NCBI RefSeq assembly: GCF_019739195.1
Contig: NZ_JAHHDS010000003.1
Location: forward strand, 1,860,001 to 1,924,000
Reading direction: 5' to 3'
DNA length: 64,000 nucleotides
Origin: Microcella sp.
Lineage (GTDB): Bacteria > Actinomycetota > Actinomycetes > Actinomycetales > Microbacteriaceae
The translations under genes were made by a program, and so were the position numbers. Positions 8,651 to 17,650 of the stretch are shown here, piece by piece. Every line of letters begins with the position of its first letter. The first letter of the stretch is position 1. Under the pieces are notes generated by a model. The model had not been told where the DNA came from and made no database searches. It saw nothing but the letters and a program-made list of their open reading frames with translations.

Positions 8651-8680
8651 TTGACAGATGTGACCGTTTCGCCGTTGAAT
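8651..8680 (+). promoter_or_regulatory. Promoter of araDBA
   Basis: TTGACA (8651-8656) is followed after 18 nt by TTGAAT (8675-8680). Operator copies lie inside the spacer and just downstream, which fits repression by a LacI-type protein. Confidence 0.55.
8659..8674 (+). promoter_or_regulatory. Operator half-site repeat 2 in the araDBA promoter
   Basis: Exact copy of the 16-mer at 8625-8640, placed between the -35 and -10 boxes of the araDBA promoter. Confidence 0.5.
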
Positions 8681-8693
8681 GGCCAACACCCGA

Positions 8694-8707
8694 TGTGAAC
8701 GGTCACA
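8694..8707. promoter_or_regulatory. Palindromic operator downstream of the araDBA promoter
   Basis: TGTGAACGGTCACA is an inverted repeat (TGTGA-N4-TCACA), preceded by GA as in the copy at 7535-7552. It sits at the expected start of transcription. Confidence 0.6.
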
Positions 8708-8804
8708 CGACGCGAGCATCCGGTGCGGTCGGCGGTCTGCCGGCCGTGATCCCTGATCCACCCCCGGCGCCGGGCATCCGTCGCCACAGTGACGATGGAG
8801 TCCC

Positions 8805-9530
8805 GTGAACGCGCTGAGCCCCGAAGTGCAGGTCGCCGTTGCGCGCGTTCGCGACGAGGTCGCCGCGCTGCACGCCGAGCTCGTGCGCTACGGGCTCGTG
8901 GTGTGGACGGGTGGCAATGTCTCGGGGCGGGTGCCCGGTGCCGACCTCTTTGTCATCAAGCCGAGCGGCGTCGACTACGACGACCTCGACCCCTCGAACA
9001 TGATCTTGTGCACGTTCGATGGCGACGTCGTGCCCGACACCCCCGGCAGCGACCGCAGCCCCTCGAGTGACACTGCCGCGCAGGCCTACGTCTACCGCCA
9101 CATGCCGCACGTCGGCGGAGTAGTGCACACGCACTCGACCTACGCCACCGCGTGGGCCGCTCGCGCCGAGGCGATTCCCTGCGTCATCACCGCGATGGCC
9201 GACGAGTTCGGCGGCGAAATTCCGGTGGGGCCGTTCGCCATCATCGGCGACGACTCGATCGGCCGCGGCATCGTCGAGACCCTCACGGGTCACCGCTCGC
9301 GTGCCGTGCTCATGCGCAACCACGGGCCGTTCACGATCGGCTCTGATGCCCGCGATGCCGTCAAGGCCGCGGTCATGGTCGAAGACGTGGCCCGCACGGT
9401 GCACATCGCTCGCCAGGGCGGTGAGCTCGTGACCATCGCGCCCGACGCGATCGACGCCCTCTTCGACCGCTACCAGAACGTCTACGGCCAGAAGGCCGCC
9501 GCGGACCAGCAGGGCGGTGTAGCGCGATGA
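8805..9530 (+). CDS. araD: L-ribulose-5-phosphate 4-epimerase
   Basis: Class II aldolase/epimerase fold, 241 residues, close to the E. coli AraD length. It interconverts L-ribulose 5-phosphate and D-xylulose 5-phosphate, the last step of phosphorylative L-arabinose use. Seen: WTGGNVSGR and KPSGVDYDDL (phosphate and substrate loops), zinc ligands in VVHTHSTYATAWA, and a third histidine in RNHGPFTIG. The GTG start is preceded by GGAG. The downstream kinase gene starts within its stop codon (ATGA). Together with the kinase and isomerase that follow, the assignment to arabinose rather than fucose is firm. Confidence 0.93.
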   Translation: MNALSPEVQVAVARVRDEVAALHAELVRYGLVVWTGGNVSGRVPGADLFVIKPSGVDYDDLDPSNMILCTFDGDVVPDTPGSDRSPSSDTAAQAYVYRHMPHVGGVVHTHSTYATAWAARAEAIPCVITAMADEFGGEIPVGPFAIIGDDSIGRGIVETLTGHRSRAVLMRNHGPFTIGSDARDAVKAAVMVEDVARTVHIARQGGELVTIAPDAIDALFDRYQNVYGQKAAADQQGGVAR

Positions 9531-11161
9531 CCGCTGCGACGCTCATCGCCGAGGGCCGCGCCGTGCTCGGCATCGAGCTCGGTTCGACGCGCATCAAGGC
9601 CTGCCTGGTCGGCGAGAACCCGACCAACGTGCTCGCGGTTGGATCGCACGAGTGGCAGAACGAGCTCGTCGACGGCGTCTGGACCTACGGCCTTGACGAC
9701 GTGTGGGCGGGCCTGCAGAGCGCCTTCGCGGCCCTCGTCGACGACGCGCGCGCCCGGCATGGCGAAGCGCCGACGCAATTCGCGGCGATCGGCGTCTCTG
9801 CGATGATGCACGGCTACCTCGCCTTCGACGAGCGCGACGAGTTGCTCGTGCCCTTTCGCACCTGGCGCAACACGAGCACCGCTGCGGCTGCGGCCGAGCT
9901 CACCGGCCTGTTCGGCGTGAACATTCCGCTGCGCTGGTCGATCGCCCACCTGCACCAAGCGGTGCTCAACGGCGAGAGCCACGTGGCCGACGTGCGATTC
10001 GTGACCACGCTGGCGGGCTACGTGCACTGGCGACTGACCGGCGAGCGCGCGCTCGGCGTCGGCGACGCCTCGGGAATGTTCCCGATCGATGCGGAGGGGG
10101 CCGACTACGACCCCGGCATGCTGGCGCAGTACGACGCGACCGTCGCAGGGTCGGCATTGGCGACGCCGTTGCGACGGATGCTGCCCTCGATCCTCCCCGC
10201 CGGTGCCACCGCGGGCGCGCTCACCGCCGAGGGTGCAGCGCTGCTCGACCCGACCGGCGCACTGCAGCCGGGCGCTGTCTTCTGCCCGCCCGAGGGCGAC
10301 GCCGGAACCGGTATGGTCGCGACGAACGCGGTGGCACCGGGCACGGGTAACGTGAGCGCCGGAACCAGCATCTTCGCGATGGTCGTGCTGGCGAAGCCGC
10401 TGCAGCGCGTGCACCCCGAGCTCGATGTCGTCGCGACGCCCGCCGGTCACCCGGTCGCGATGGTGCACTGCAACAACGGCACGAGCGAGCTCGCCGCCTG
10501 GGTCGGTGTCTTCCGCCGGTTCGCCGAGCTCACGGGGTCGCCGATCGACGCGGACGAGGCCTACCGCCTGCTGCTGCTCGAGGCACTCGACGGTGCTGCC
10601 GACGCTGGCGGCGTGTTCGCCTACAACCAGGTCGCCGGCGAGCCGATCGCCGACCTGAGCGAGGGGCGCCCGCTCATCGTGCGCACCCCCGAGAGCGAGC
10701 TGTCGCTGGCCAACACCATGCGCGCACTCGTCTACGGGGTTTTCGCCACGCTGAGCCTCGGCATGCGCACCCTGCACGATGAGGGCGTCACGATCGACCT
10801 CATGCAGGCCCACGGCGGTCTCTTCCGCACCGCGGGTGTCGCTCAACGACTGCTCGCCGCCGCGCTCGATGCGCCCGTCGGCGTCGCCGAGAGCGCCTCC
10901 GAAGGGGGAGCGTGGGGCATCGCCCTGCTCGCCTCGTTCACGGCCGCCCGCGACACCGAAGACGGTGCAGACCTCGCGGACTACCTCGAGAGCCGCGTGT
11001 TCTCCCACGGCGGCTCGACCGTCGTCGCCCCCGACCCGGCAGACGTCGCCGGCTTCACCGCCTACCTCGCGCAGTACGAGGCCGGCCTCGAGATTCAGCG
11101 GCGGGCGATCGACGCCCTGCCCGCATCACGCTCAGCTGAACCCCAAGGAGCCTCTTCGTGA
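9527..11161 (+). CDS. araB: FGGY-family L-ribulokinase
   Basis: FGGY carbohydrate kinase, 544 residues. It phosphorylates L-ribulose to L-ribulose 5-phosphate. Seen: the N-terminal nucleotide-binding start [16 protein letters not shown], the region [17 protein letters not shown], and the C-terminal [27 protein letters not shown] with the phosphate-binding glycine pair. By sequence alone it could be read as xylulokinase-like; its position between araD and araA with overlaps on both sides (ATGA and GTGA) makes ribulokinase the natural call. Confidence 0.88.
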   Translation: MTAATLIAEGRAVLGIELGSTRIKACLVGENPTNVLAVGSHEWQNELVDGVWTYGLDDVWAGLQSAFAALVDDARARHGEAPTQFAAIGVSAMMHGYLAFDERDELLVPFRTWRNTSTAAAAAELTGLFGVNIPLRWSIAHLHQAVLNGESHVADVRFVTTLAGYVHWRLTGERALGVGDASGMFPIDAEGADYDPGMLAQYDATVAGSALATPLRRMLPSILPAGATAGALTAEGAALLDPTGALQPGAVFCPPEGDAGTGMVATNAVAPGTGNVSAGTSIFAMVVLAKPLQRVHPELDVVATPAGHPVAMVHCNNGTSELAAWVGVFRRFAELTGSPIDADEAYRLLLLEALDGAADAGGVFAYNQVAGEPIADLSEGRPLIVRTPESELSLANTMRALVYGVFATLSLGMRTLHDEGVTIDLMQAHGGLFRTAGVAQRLLAAALDAPVGVAESASEGGAWGIALLASFTAARDTEDGADLADYLESRVFSHGGSTVVAPDPADVAGFTAYLAQYEAGLEIQRRAIDALPASRSAEPQGASS

Positions 11162-12678
11162 CCCGCAGCATCGTTCCCGACTTGACGACTTACGAGGTCT
11201 GGTTCCTCACCGGCAGCCAGAACCTCTACGGCGACGAGACTCTGCGCCAGGTCGCCGAGCAGTCGCAGCAGGTCGTCGCGGGGCTCCAGGCCGCGGCGAG
11301 CATCCCGGTCACGATCGTCTGGAAGCCGACCCTCGTCGACTCGGCGAGCATTCTGCGGGTCATGCGCGAAGCCAACGCTGCGGAGAACGTCATCGGCGTC
11401 ATCACGTGGATGCACACCTTCAGCCCGGCCAAGATGTGGATCGCCGGTCTGGATGCGCTGCAGAAGCCGCTGCTGCACTTGCACACGCAGGCCAACGCAG
11501 AACTGCCATGGGGCGAGATCGACTTCGACTTCATGAACCTCAACCAGGCCGCGCACGGCGACCGCGAGTTCGGGTACATCGCCGCACGACTGAGTGTGCC
11601 GCGCACGACAGTCGTCGGGCATGTCTCGAACCCGGCCGTCACCCAGCGCGTCGGTGTCTGGGCGCGCGCAGCAGCAGGCTGGCACGCCACACACGAGCTC
11701 AAGCTCGCCCGCTTCGGCGACAATATGCGCTACGTCGCGGTGACCGAAGGCGACAAGACCGAGGCCGAGCTGCGGTTCGGCGTGCAGGTCAACACCTGGG
11801 GCGTCACCGAGCTCGCCGATGCCGTGCACGCGGTCGGCGACGCCGAAATCGAAGCGCTCGTGGCCGAGTACCTCGACCTTTACGACGTGGCCGCCGAACT
11901 GCACCCCGGTGCCGAGAGGCACGACTCGCTACGCTACGGCGCGGCCATCGAGCTCGGGTTGCGCGGGTTTCTCGAAGGGGGCAGCTTCGCTGCCTTCACC
12001 ACCTCTTTCGAGGATCTCGCCGACCTGAAGCAGCTGCCCGGTCTGGCCGTGCAGCGCCTCATGGCCGACGGTTACGGCTTCGGCGCCGAGGGCGACTGGA
12101 AGACCGCGGTGCTCGTACGCGCGGCCGCCGTGATGGGAGCCGGGCTGCCCGGTGGCGCATCCCTCATGGAGGACTACACCTACCATCTCGACCCCGGCAA
12201 CGAACTCATTCTCGGTGCCCACATGCTCGAGGTGAGCCCGTCGCTGACGACGCAGCGGGCGCGTCTCGAAGTGCACCCGCTCGGCATCGGTGGCAAAGAC
12301 GACCCCGTGCGCCTGGTCTTCACAGCCGACGCCGGCCCGGCCGTCGTCGCAGCTCTCAGCGACATGCGCGATCGGTTCCGTCTCGTGGCGAACGTCGTCG
12401 AGAACGTCGCCCTCCCGGCGCCGATGCCCCACCTACCTGTCGGACACGCGGTGTGGAAGCCCGCTCCCGACTTCACCACTTCTGCCGCAGCCTGGCTGAC
12501 GGCAGGAGCCGCCCATCACACGGTCATGACCACGCAAGTGGGTGTCGACGTCTTTCGAGACTTCGCCACGATGGCCGGCGTCGAGCTGCTCGTCATCGAC
12601 GAGAGCACCACGCTCGAGGGGTTCCAGCGCGATGTGCGCCAGAACGCCGCCTACTACCGATTGGCACAGGGGCTGTGA
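11158..12678 (+). CDS. araA: L-arabinose isomerase
   Basis: 506 residues, the usual size of AraA. It converts L-arabinose to L-ribulose with a divalent metal. Seen family signatures: [13 protein letters not shown] at the N-terminus, [47 protein letters not shown] and [20 protein letters not shown], the last containing metal-binding His residues. The GTG start overlaps the araB stop (GTGA), so the three enzymes are translationally coupled in the order epimerase, kinase, isomerase. Confidence 0.96.
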   Translation: MTRSIVPDLTTYEVWFLTGSQNLYGDETLRQVAEQSQQVVAGLQAAASIPVTIVWKPTLVDSASILRVMREANAAENVIGVITWMHTFSPAKMWIAGLDALQKPLLHLHTQANAELPWGEIDFDFMNLNQAAHGDREFGYIAARLSVPRTTVVGHVSNPAVTQRVGVWARAAAGWHATHELKLARFGDNMRYVAVTEGDKTEAELRFGVQVNTWGVTELADAVHAVGDAEIEALVAEYLDLYDVAAELHPGAERHDSLRYGAAIELGLRGFLEGGSFAAFTTSFEDLADLKQLPGLAVQRLMADGYGFGAEGDWKTAVLVRAAAVMGAGLPGGASLMEDYTYHLDPGNELILGAHMLEVSPSLTTQRARLEVHPLGIGGKDDPVRLVFTADAGPAVVAALSDMRDRFRLVANVVENVALPAPMPHLPVGHAVWKPAPDFTTSAAAWLTAGAAHHTVMTTQVGVDVFRDFATMAGVELLVIDESTTLEGFQRDVRQNAAYYRLAQGL

Positions 12679-12704
12679 CCCCCAGCTGATCGCCCACCTA
12701 GACG

Positions 12705-12724
12705 TCTCGGGGTTCGCCCCGGGA
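12705..12724 (+). other. Hairpin with TTCG loop between araA and the importer genes
   Basis: TCTCGGGG-TTCG-CCCCGGGA folds into an 8-bp stem with one G-T wobble and a stable TTCG tetraloop. No T-run follows, so it may be a weak terminator, an RNA-stability element or a processing site. Confidence 0.5.
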
Positions 12725-12791
12725 ACGGTTCTCGACTCGCAGTCGAGGCGAGAGCCGAAGCACCACCACATCCCCTATGAAAGGACACACA

Positions 12792-13910
12792 GTGAAGAAG
12801 AACCTTCTTCTTTCGGCCGTGGCCATTGGCGCGATGACCTTCGGTCTCGCGGCCTGCTCGGCCCCGGTTGCAGATGGCGGAGACGGCGAAGGCGGAGGCC
12901 TCATCGGCGTCGCCATGCCGACCCGCTCGTCGGAGCGCTGGATCGCTGACGGCGACGCCCTCGTGGCCGAGCTCGAGGCCGCCGGCTACGAAGTCGACCT
13001 GCAGTTCGCAGAGGACGACATCCCCACCCAGGTCTCGCAGGTCGAGAACATGATCACGCGGGGTGCCGAGGCGCTCATCATCGCGGCGATCGACGGCACG
13101 ACGCTCACCTCGGTGCTGCAGACCGCCGCTGACAGCGACATCCCGGTCATCGCCTACGACCGCCTCATCCGCGACTCGGGCAACGTCAACTACTATGCGA
13201 CCTTCGACAACTTCCTCGTCGGCCAGCAGCAGGCGTGGACGGTTCTGACTGGTCTCGGCCTCACCGACCTCGAGGGCAACCCCGTCGACGGCGCGCCCGA
13301 GGGTCCGTTCAACATCGAGCTGTTCGCTGGTTCGCTCGACGACAACAACGCGTTCTTCTTCTTCAACGGCGCCATGGATGTTCTCCAGCCGCTGATCGAT
13401 GACGGAACGCTCGTCGTCAAGTCGGGTCAGACCGACATCGAGCAGGCCGCCACCCTCCGCTGGGACGGTGAGGTTGCTCAGAGCCGCATGGAGGACCTGC
13501 TGACGGCGAACTACTCGGACGGCACCAAGGTCAACGCCGTTCTGTCGCCGTACGACGGCCTGAGCCGTGGCATCATCTCGGCCCTGACCGACGCTGGCTA
13601 CGCCGTGGGTGTCGACTTCCCGATCATCTCGGGTCAGGACGCTGAGATCGACTCGGTCAAGGCGATCCTCTCGGGTGAGCAGTTCGCGACCATCTTCAAG
13701 GACACTCGCGAACTCGCGAAGGTCGCGGCCGGCATGGCTGTCGCGCTGCTCGAAGGCGGAGAGCCGGAGATCAACGACACCACCACGTACGACAACGGCG
13801 TGCTCGTCGTGCCGTCGTTCCTGCTCGGCCCCGTGCCGGTCATTGCGGACAACGTGGAGTCGGCGCTCGTCGACACCGGCTACTGGACCGCTGAGGAGCT
13901 CGGCCTCTAA
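12792..13910 (+). CDS. chvE: Sugar-binding lipoprotein of a ChvE/XylF-type ABC importer
   Basis: 372 residues. The N-terminus VKKNLLLSAVAIGAMTFGLAAC is a lipoprotein signal peptide with a LAAC lipobox. The rest is a type I sugar-binding fold (GVAMPTRSSERWIADGDAL, AEALIIAAIDGTTL, IPVIAYDRLI), closest in character to ChvE/multiple monosaccharide-binding proteins. The GTG start is preferred to an ATG 15 nt upstream because GAAAGGA stands 6 nt before it and the signal peptide begins there. It precedes the matching ATPase and permease genes and follows araA, so arabinose is a likely substrate, with xylose, glucose or galactose possible. Confidence 0.88.
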   Translation: MKKNLLLSAVAIGAMTFGLAACSAPVADGGDGEGGGLIGVAMPTRSSERWIADGDALVAELEAAGYEVDLQFAEDDIPTQVSQVENMITRGAEALIIAAIDGTTLTSVLQTAADSDIPVIAYDRLIRDSGNVNYYATFDNFLVGQQQAWTVLTGLGLTDLEGNPVDGAPEGPFNIELFAGSLDDNNAFFFFNGAMDVLQPLIDDGTLVVKSGQTDIEQAATLRWDGEVAQSRMEDLLTANYSDGTKVNAVLSPYDGLSRGIISALTDAGYAVGVDFPIISGQDAEIDSVKAILSGEQFATIFKDTRELAKVAAGMAVALLEGGEPEINDTTTYDNGVLVVPSFLLGPVPVIADNVESALVDTGYWTAEELGL

Positions 13911-13942
13911 CGAGACCGCGTGACCAGCACCATGTAGTGACT

Positions 13943-13982
13943 GCCGGTGGTGGGGAGAGCGACTAGGCTCCCCACCACCGGC
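13943..13982 (+). other. Perfect 15-bp hairpin between binding-protein and ATPase genes
   Basis: GCCGGTGGTGGGGAG and CTCCCCACCACCGGC form a perfect 15-bp stem with a 10-nt loop (13958-13967). It lies between the binding-protein stop and the ATPase start. It could be an intra-operon attenuator or a 3' stability element that keeps the binding protein in excess, as intercistronic hairpins do in other importer operons. Confidence 0.75.
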
Positions 13983-14018
13983 TCCTCCCCACAACGACGT
14001 AAGGAAGTGGGCTCAACC

Positions 14019-15548
14019 GTGACCCAGAACATCCTCGAGATGCGGTCGATCACGAAGACCTTCCCGGGTGTCAAGGCGCTCTCTGACGTCACCCTCGAGG
14101 TGGCGCGCGGAGAGATCCATGCCATCTGCGGTGAGAACGGCGCCGGAAAGTCGACGCTCATGAAGGTGCTCTCCGGGGTCTACCCGCACGGCACCTACGA
14201 CGGCGACATCGTCTTCGACAACGAGGTCGTCGAGTTCCGCGACATTCGTGCGAGCGAGGCCAAGGGCATCGTCATCATTCACCAGGAGCTGGCCTTGAGC
14301 CGCTACCTCTCGATCGCCGAGAACATCTTCTTGAACAACGAAGTCAAGGGTCCGCTCGGACTCATCGACTGGGACCGCACGAACCTGGAGGCGAAGAAGC
14401 TTCTGGCGCGCGTCGGACTCGACGAAGACCCCACGCGCCGCATCATCGACATCGGCGTCGGCAAGCAGCAGCTTGTCGAGATCGCCAAGGCACTGTCGAA
14501 AGAAGTCAAGTTGCTTATTCTCGACGAGCCGACTGCCGCGCTCAACGACAGCGACTCCGACCACCTGCTCGACCTGATGCAGCACCTCAAGGGGCAGGGC
14601 ATCACGTCGATCATCATCAGCCACAAGCTCAACGAGATCAAGAAGGTCGCAGACTCGGTCACCGTGATCCGCGACGGCAAGACCATCGAGACCATTCAGC
14701 ACGCCGATGTCTCGGAAGACCGCATCATCAAGGGCATGGTCGGCCGCGATCTCGAGCACCGGTACCCCGACCACACGCCGCACATCGGCGAGGAGGTGTT
14801 GCGCGTCGAGAACTGGACCGCTCACCACCCGCAAGACCCCAGCCGGGTGATCGTCGACAGCGTCGACCTGAATGTGCGTGCTGGCGAGATTGTCGGCATT
14901 GCGGGCCTCATGGGCGCCGGGCGCACCGAGTTCGCCATGAGCCTGTTCGGGCAGACCTACGGCAGCCGCATCAGCGGCAAGGTCTTCAAGGGCGGGGTCG
15001 AGATCAAGACCCGGTCGGTCGACGAAGCGATTCGCAATGGCATCGCCTACGCCACCGAAGACCGCAAGATGTTCGGGCTCAACCTCATCGAAGACATCAA
15101 GCGCAACATCTCGATGGCGTCGCTGCGCAAGCTCGTGCGCATGGGCCTTGTCGACGACAACGAAGAATACAAAGTCGCCAACGAATACCGACAGAGCATG
15201 AACATCAAGGCTCCGACGGTGCTCACGAAGGCCGGTCAGTTGTCGGGCGGCAACCAGCAGAAGGTCGTGCTCTCGAAGTGGATCTACTCGAACCCCGACG
15301 TGCTGATTCTCGACGAACCGACGCGCGGCATCGACGTCGGTGCGAAGTACGAGATCTACACGATCATCAACCGCCTCGCGAGCGAGGGAAAGGCGATCAT
15401 CGTCATTTCCTCTGAGCTGCCCGAACTGCTGGGCATCTGCGATCGCATCTACGCCCTCTCCGAGGGCCGGATCACCGGTGAGATGCCGGTGGCCGACGCC
15501 ACCCCCGAAGCCCTCCTCAAGCTCATGACCCTGGAGAAGCAGCGCTAA
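14019..15548 (+). CDS. gguA: Tandem ATP-binding protein of the sugar importer (GguA/MglA type)
   Basis: 509 residues with two ABC ATPase modules in one chain, the mark of monosaccharide importers. First module: Walker [10 protein letters not shown], Walker [14 protein letters not shown]. The second module has the degenerate Walker [10 protein letters not shown] usual for this family, a strong signature [14 protein letters not shown] and [13 protein letters not shown]. The start is taken as GTG at 14019, since a longer reading from 13947 would begin inside the hairpin, and AAGGAAG stands upstream. It is immediately followed by the permease gene (TAATG overlap). Confidence 0.9.
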   Translation: MTQNILEMRSITKTFPGVKALSDVTLEVARGEIHAICGENGAGKSTLMKVLSGVYPHGTYDGDIVFDNEVVEFRDIRASEAKGIVIIHQELALSRYLSIAENIFLNNEVKGPLGLIDWDRTNLEAKKLLARVGLDEDPTRRIIDIGVGKQQLVEIAKALSKEVKLLILDEPTAALNDSDSDHLLDLMQHLKGQGITSIIISHKLNEIKKVADSVTVIRDGKTIETIQHADVSEDRIIKGMVGRDLEHRYPDHTPHIGEEVLRVENWTAHHPQDPSRVIVDSVDLNVRAGEIVGIAGLMGAGRTEFAMSLFGQTYGSRISGKVFKGGVEIKTRSVDEAIRNGIAYATEDRKMFGLNLIEDIKRNISMASLRKLVRMGLVDDNEEYKVANEYRQSMNIKAPTVLTKAGQLSGGNQQKVVLSKWIYSNPDVLILDEPTRGIDVGAKYEIYTIINRLASEGKAIIVISSELPELLGICDRIYALSEGRITGEMPVADATPEALLKLMTLEKQR

Positions 15549-16783
15549 TGTCTGACACCGCAACCACGACCCCGCCGAAATCGTCCGGCGGCATCAAACT
15601 GCCCACCACTCTGCAGCTGATCGTCACCGATCTCGGTAAGAACGGCATCTTCCTCGCGCTCATCGCCGTGGTCGTGCTGTTCTCGATCACGACGAACGGC
15701 ATTCTGCTGAGGCCGCAGAACATCTCGAACCTCGTCGTGCAGAACGGCTACATTCTGGTGCTCGCCATCGGCATGGTTCTCGTCATCGTGGCAGGGCACA
15801 TCGACCTGTCGGTCGGCTCGATCGCCGCCTTCATCGGTGCCATCTCGGGCGTCTTCATCAGAGACCTCGGTTTTCCGTGGTGGCTCGCCATCATCGGCGC
15901 CCTCGTCGTCGGCCTCATCGTGGGAGCCTGGCAGGGGTTCTGGATCGCCTACGTCGGCATACCCGCGTTCATCGTGACGCTCGCGGGCATGCTCATCTTC
16001 AGAGGTCTCGCGCTCATCACGCTCGGCAACTCGAACATCGGCTCGTTCCCCGAGGAGTACCGGGCTCTCGGCAACGGATTCATCGACTTGCCGTTCGATA
16101 TTGGGCCCGACCAAATTGACGTCATCACTCTGCTGATCGGCTTGATCGCTATCGTGGGCCTCGTCGTGCAGCAGATGCGCACGCGTGCCGGCCGCAAGAA
16201 GTACGGCCAAGAGGTCGACCCGACGGTCTGGTTCATCGCGAAGATGGCCCTCGTCGCGGCCGGTATCGGAGCGTTCTTCTTCGCACTTGCGAGCTTCAAG
16301 GGTGTTCCGGTGACGCTGGTGATTCTCGCGGTGCTCGTGATGGTCTACGGCATCGTCGCCAACCGCACGGTCTTCGGCCGCCACATCTACGCTGTGGGTG
16401 GCAACCGACGTGCCGCCGAACTGTCGGGCGTCAAGACGCGCTCAGTCGACTTCTGGCTGTTCGTCAACATGGGTCTGCTCGCCGCCATGGCCGGTCTGAT
16501 CTTCACGGCCCGTCTGAACCTGGCAGGGCCGAAGGCCGGTGACGGCTTCGAGCTCGAGGCCATTTCGGCCGCGTTCATCGGCGGCGCTGCGGTGCAGGGC
16601 GGCATCGGCACCATCGGTGGCGCCATCATCGGTGGCCTCATCATCGGCGTGCTCAACAACGGCATGTCGATCATGGGCATCGGCATCGAGTGGCAGCAGG
16701 CCGTCAAGGGCCTCGTGCTCTTGCTCGCCGTCGCCTTCGATGTCTACAACAAGCGTCGGTCGGGCACGAGCGTCGCTCGCTGA
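15548..16783 (+). CDS. gguB: Sugar importer permease (GguB/XylH type)
   Basis: 411 residues, a polytopic membrane protein of the ribose/xylose/arabinose permease family. Seen: the conserved segment GHIDLSVGSIAAFIGAISG early in the protein, VAFIVTLAGMLIFRGLALI-like helix (PAFIVTLAGMLIFRG), and the EAA-like loop AVGGNRRAAELSGVKT, followed by ISAAFIGGAAVQGGIGTIGG. The length is greater than RbsC-type permeases (about 320) and fits the GguB/XylH subgroup. Its ATG shares one base with the stop of the ATPase gene. A GC-rich hairpin follows the stop. Confidence 0.9.
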   Translation: MSDTATTTPPKSSGGIKLPTTLQLIVTDLGKNGIFLALIAVVVLFSITTNGILLRPQNISNLVVQNGYILVLAIGMVLVIVAGHIDLSVGSIAAFIGAISGVFIRDLGFPWWLAIIGALVVGLIVGAWQGFWIAYVGIPAFIVTLAGMLIFRGLALITLGNSNIGSFPEEYRALGNGFIDLPFDIGPDQIDVITLLIGLIAIVGLVVQQMRTRAGRKKYGQEVDPTVWFIAKMALVAAGIGAFFFALASFKGVPVTLVILAVLVMVYGIVANRTVFGRHIYAVGGNRRAAELSGVKTRSVDFWLFVNMGLLAAMAGLIFTARLNLAGPKAGDGFELEAISAAFIGGAAVQGGIGTIGGAIIGGLIIGVLNNGMSIMGIGIEWQQAVKGLVLLLAVAFDVYNKRRSGTSVAR

Positions 16784-16795
16784 TCGAGGACTCGT

Positions 16796-16829
16796 GACGA
16801 GGGGGTGGCCGGCATGCCGCCCCCTCGTC
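16796..16829 (+). terminator. Hairpin terminator after the sugar importer operon
   Basis: GACGAGGGGG and CCCCCTCGTC form a 10-bp stem 12 nt after the permease stop, with further GGC/GCC pairing inside the loop. No T-run follows, as is common in high-GC actinobacteria. Confidence 0.65.
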
Positions 16830-16891
16830 GCATGAGCGGATCGCGAAACGGAGTGCGCCCCCAGGCGCCGTCGGTGCTCAGGCCCCTTCGG

Positions 16892-16897
16892 TAAGGT
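16892..16897 (+). promoter_or_regulatory. -10 box of a leaderless promoter for the PAP2 gene
   Basis: TAAGGT lies 7 nt before the ATG; no ribosome-binding sequence is present. Confidence 0.5.
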
Positions 16898-16904
16898 CTG
16901 GCGG

Positions 16905-17618
16905 ATGAGTTCGCCGATGACCCCAGAGACCTCCGTTGCGGGGTCGAGCGCGTCGAGCCGTCGAGTTCGACGTCGCTGGCCGATCATCACGGGGTCGGTG
17001 GCAGTGGGCATAGCCATGCTGCTCGGGCTGTTGCTGGTGGTGCGTGAGGCGCCTGGCAGCCTCGATCAGGAATGGATGGACGACCTGCTCGAGGAACGCG
17101 GTCCGTGGTGGGACGTGCCTGCGCTGCTGCTCGACTGGATCGGCGGGCATGTCGTCGGCATCGTGATCGTGCCGGTCGCGATGGTGATCTGGCTGCTCGC
17201 CCTGCGTCGACCGTGGGCGGCGGGCTTCTCGCTCGTGGCGGCGATCGTGAGTGCGGCTGTCGTGCAGCTGCTCAAGACACTGTTCGACCGCGCGCGGCCA
17301 GAGCTCATGCTCGTCGCGAGTGACGAGGGCTCCTTTCCCTCGGGCCATGTCGCGAACGCGGCGACCATCGCCGTCGTGGTCGCGCTCGTCTTCGGCCTCG
17401 GTTCCGACCGTCGCTGGTGGATCTGGCTCGTCGCGTTGGGGTACGTGGTCGCGATGGCGCTCAGCCGCACCTACCTCGGTGTGCACTGGCTCACCGACAC
17501 GATCGGCGGCGCACTCATCGGCGCGGGCATCGCCGTGGCCCTCTGGGCGCCGATCGCTGACCGGTTGAGCGCCGAGCCACGATCGCCCCGGTCGGCGCAG
17601 AGCAGGCATCCCCTCTAG
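16905..17618 (+). CDS. PAP2-family membrane phosphatase
   Basis: 237 residues with about six membrane helices. The three motifs of the type 2 phosphatidic acid phosphatase family are all visible: KTLFDRARP, FPSGH (in EGSFPSGHVANA) and SRTYLGVHWLTD, containing the catalytic His pair. Such proteins dephosphorylate lipid phosphates such as phosphatidic acid, phosphatidylglycerol phosphate or undecaprenyl pyrophosphate at the membrane; the substrate cannot be told from the sequence. The gene stands alone between the importer terminator and a separately promoted downstream gene. Confidence 0.88.
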   Translation: MSSPMTPETSVAGSSASSRRVRRRWPIITGSVAVGIAMLLGLLLVVREAPGSLDQEWMDDLLEERGPWWDVPALLLDWIGGHVVGIVIVPVAMVIWLLALRRPWAAGFSLVAAIVSAAVVQLLKTLFDRARPELMLVASDEGSFPSGHVANAATIAVVVALVFGLGSDRRWWIWLVALGYVVAMALSRTYLGVHWLTDTIGGALIGAGIAVALWAPIADRLSAEPRSPRSAQSRHPL

Positions 17619-17638
17619 CGCTCTGTTGTCCAGTTGGA

Positions 17639-17644
17639 TAACAT
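17639..17644 (+). promoter_or_regulatory. -10 box of a leaderless promoter for the saccharopine-dehydrogenase-like gene
   Basis: TAACAT lies 6 nt before the ATG at 17651. An upstream ATG at 17643 reads into a stop after three codons and is not the start. Confidence 0.5.
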
Positions 17645-17650
17645 GACCGC

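Noticed and set aside
14013-15563. A 516-residue open reading frame on the minus strand
   Set aside because: It is the antisense of the sugar importer ATPase gene; composition is charged and low in recognisable motifs, as expected of a high-GC shadow frame.
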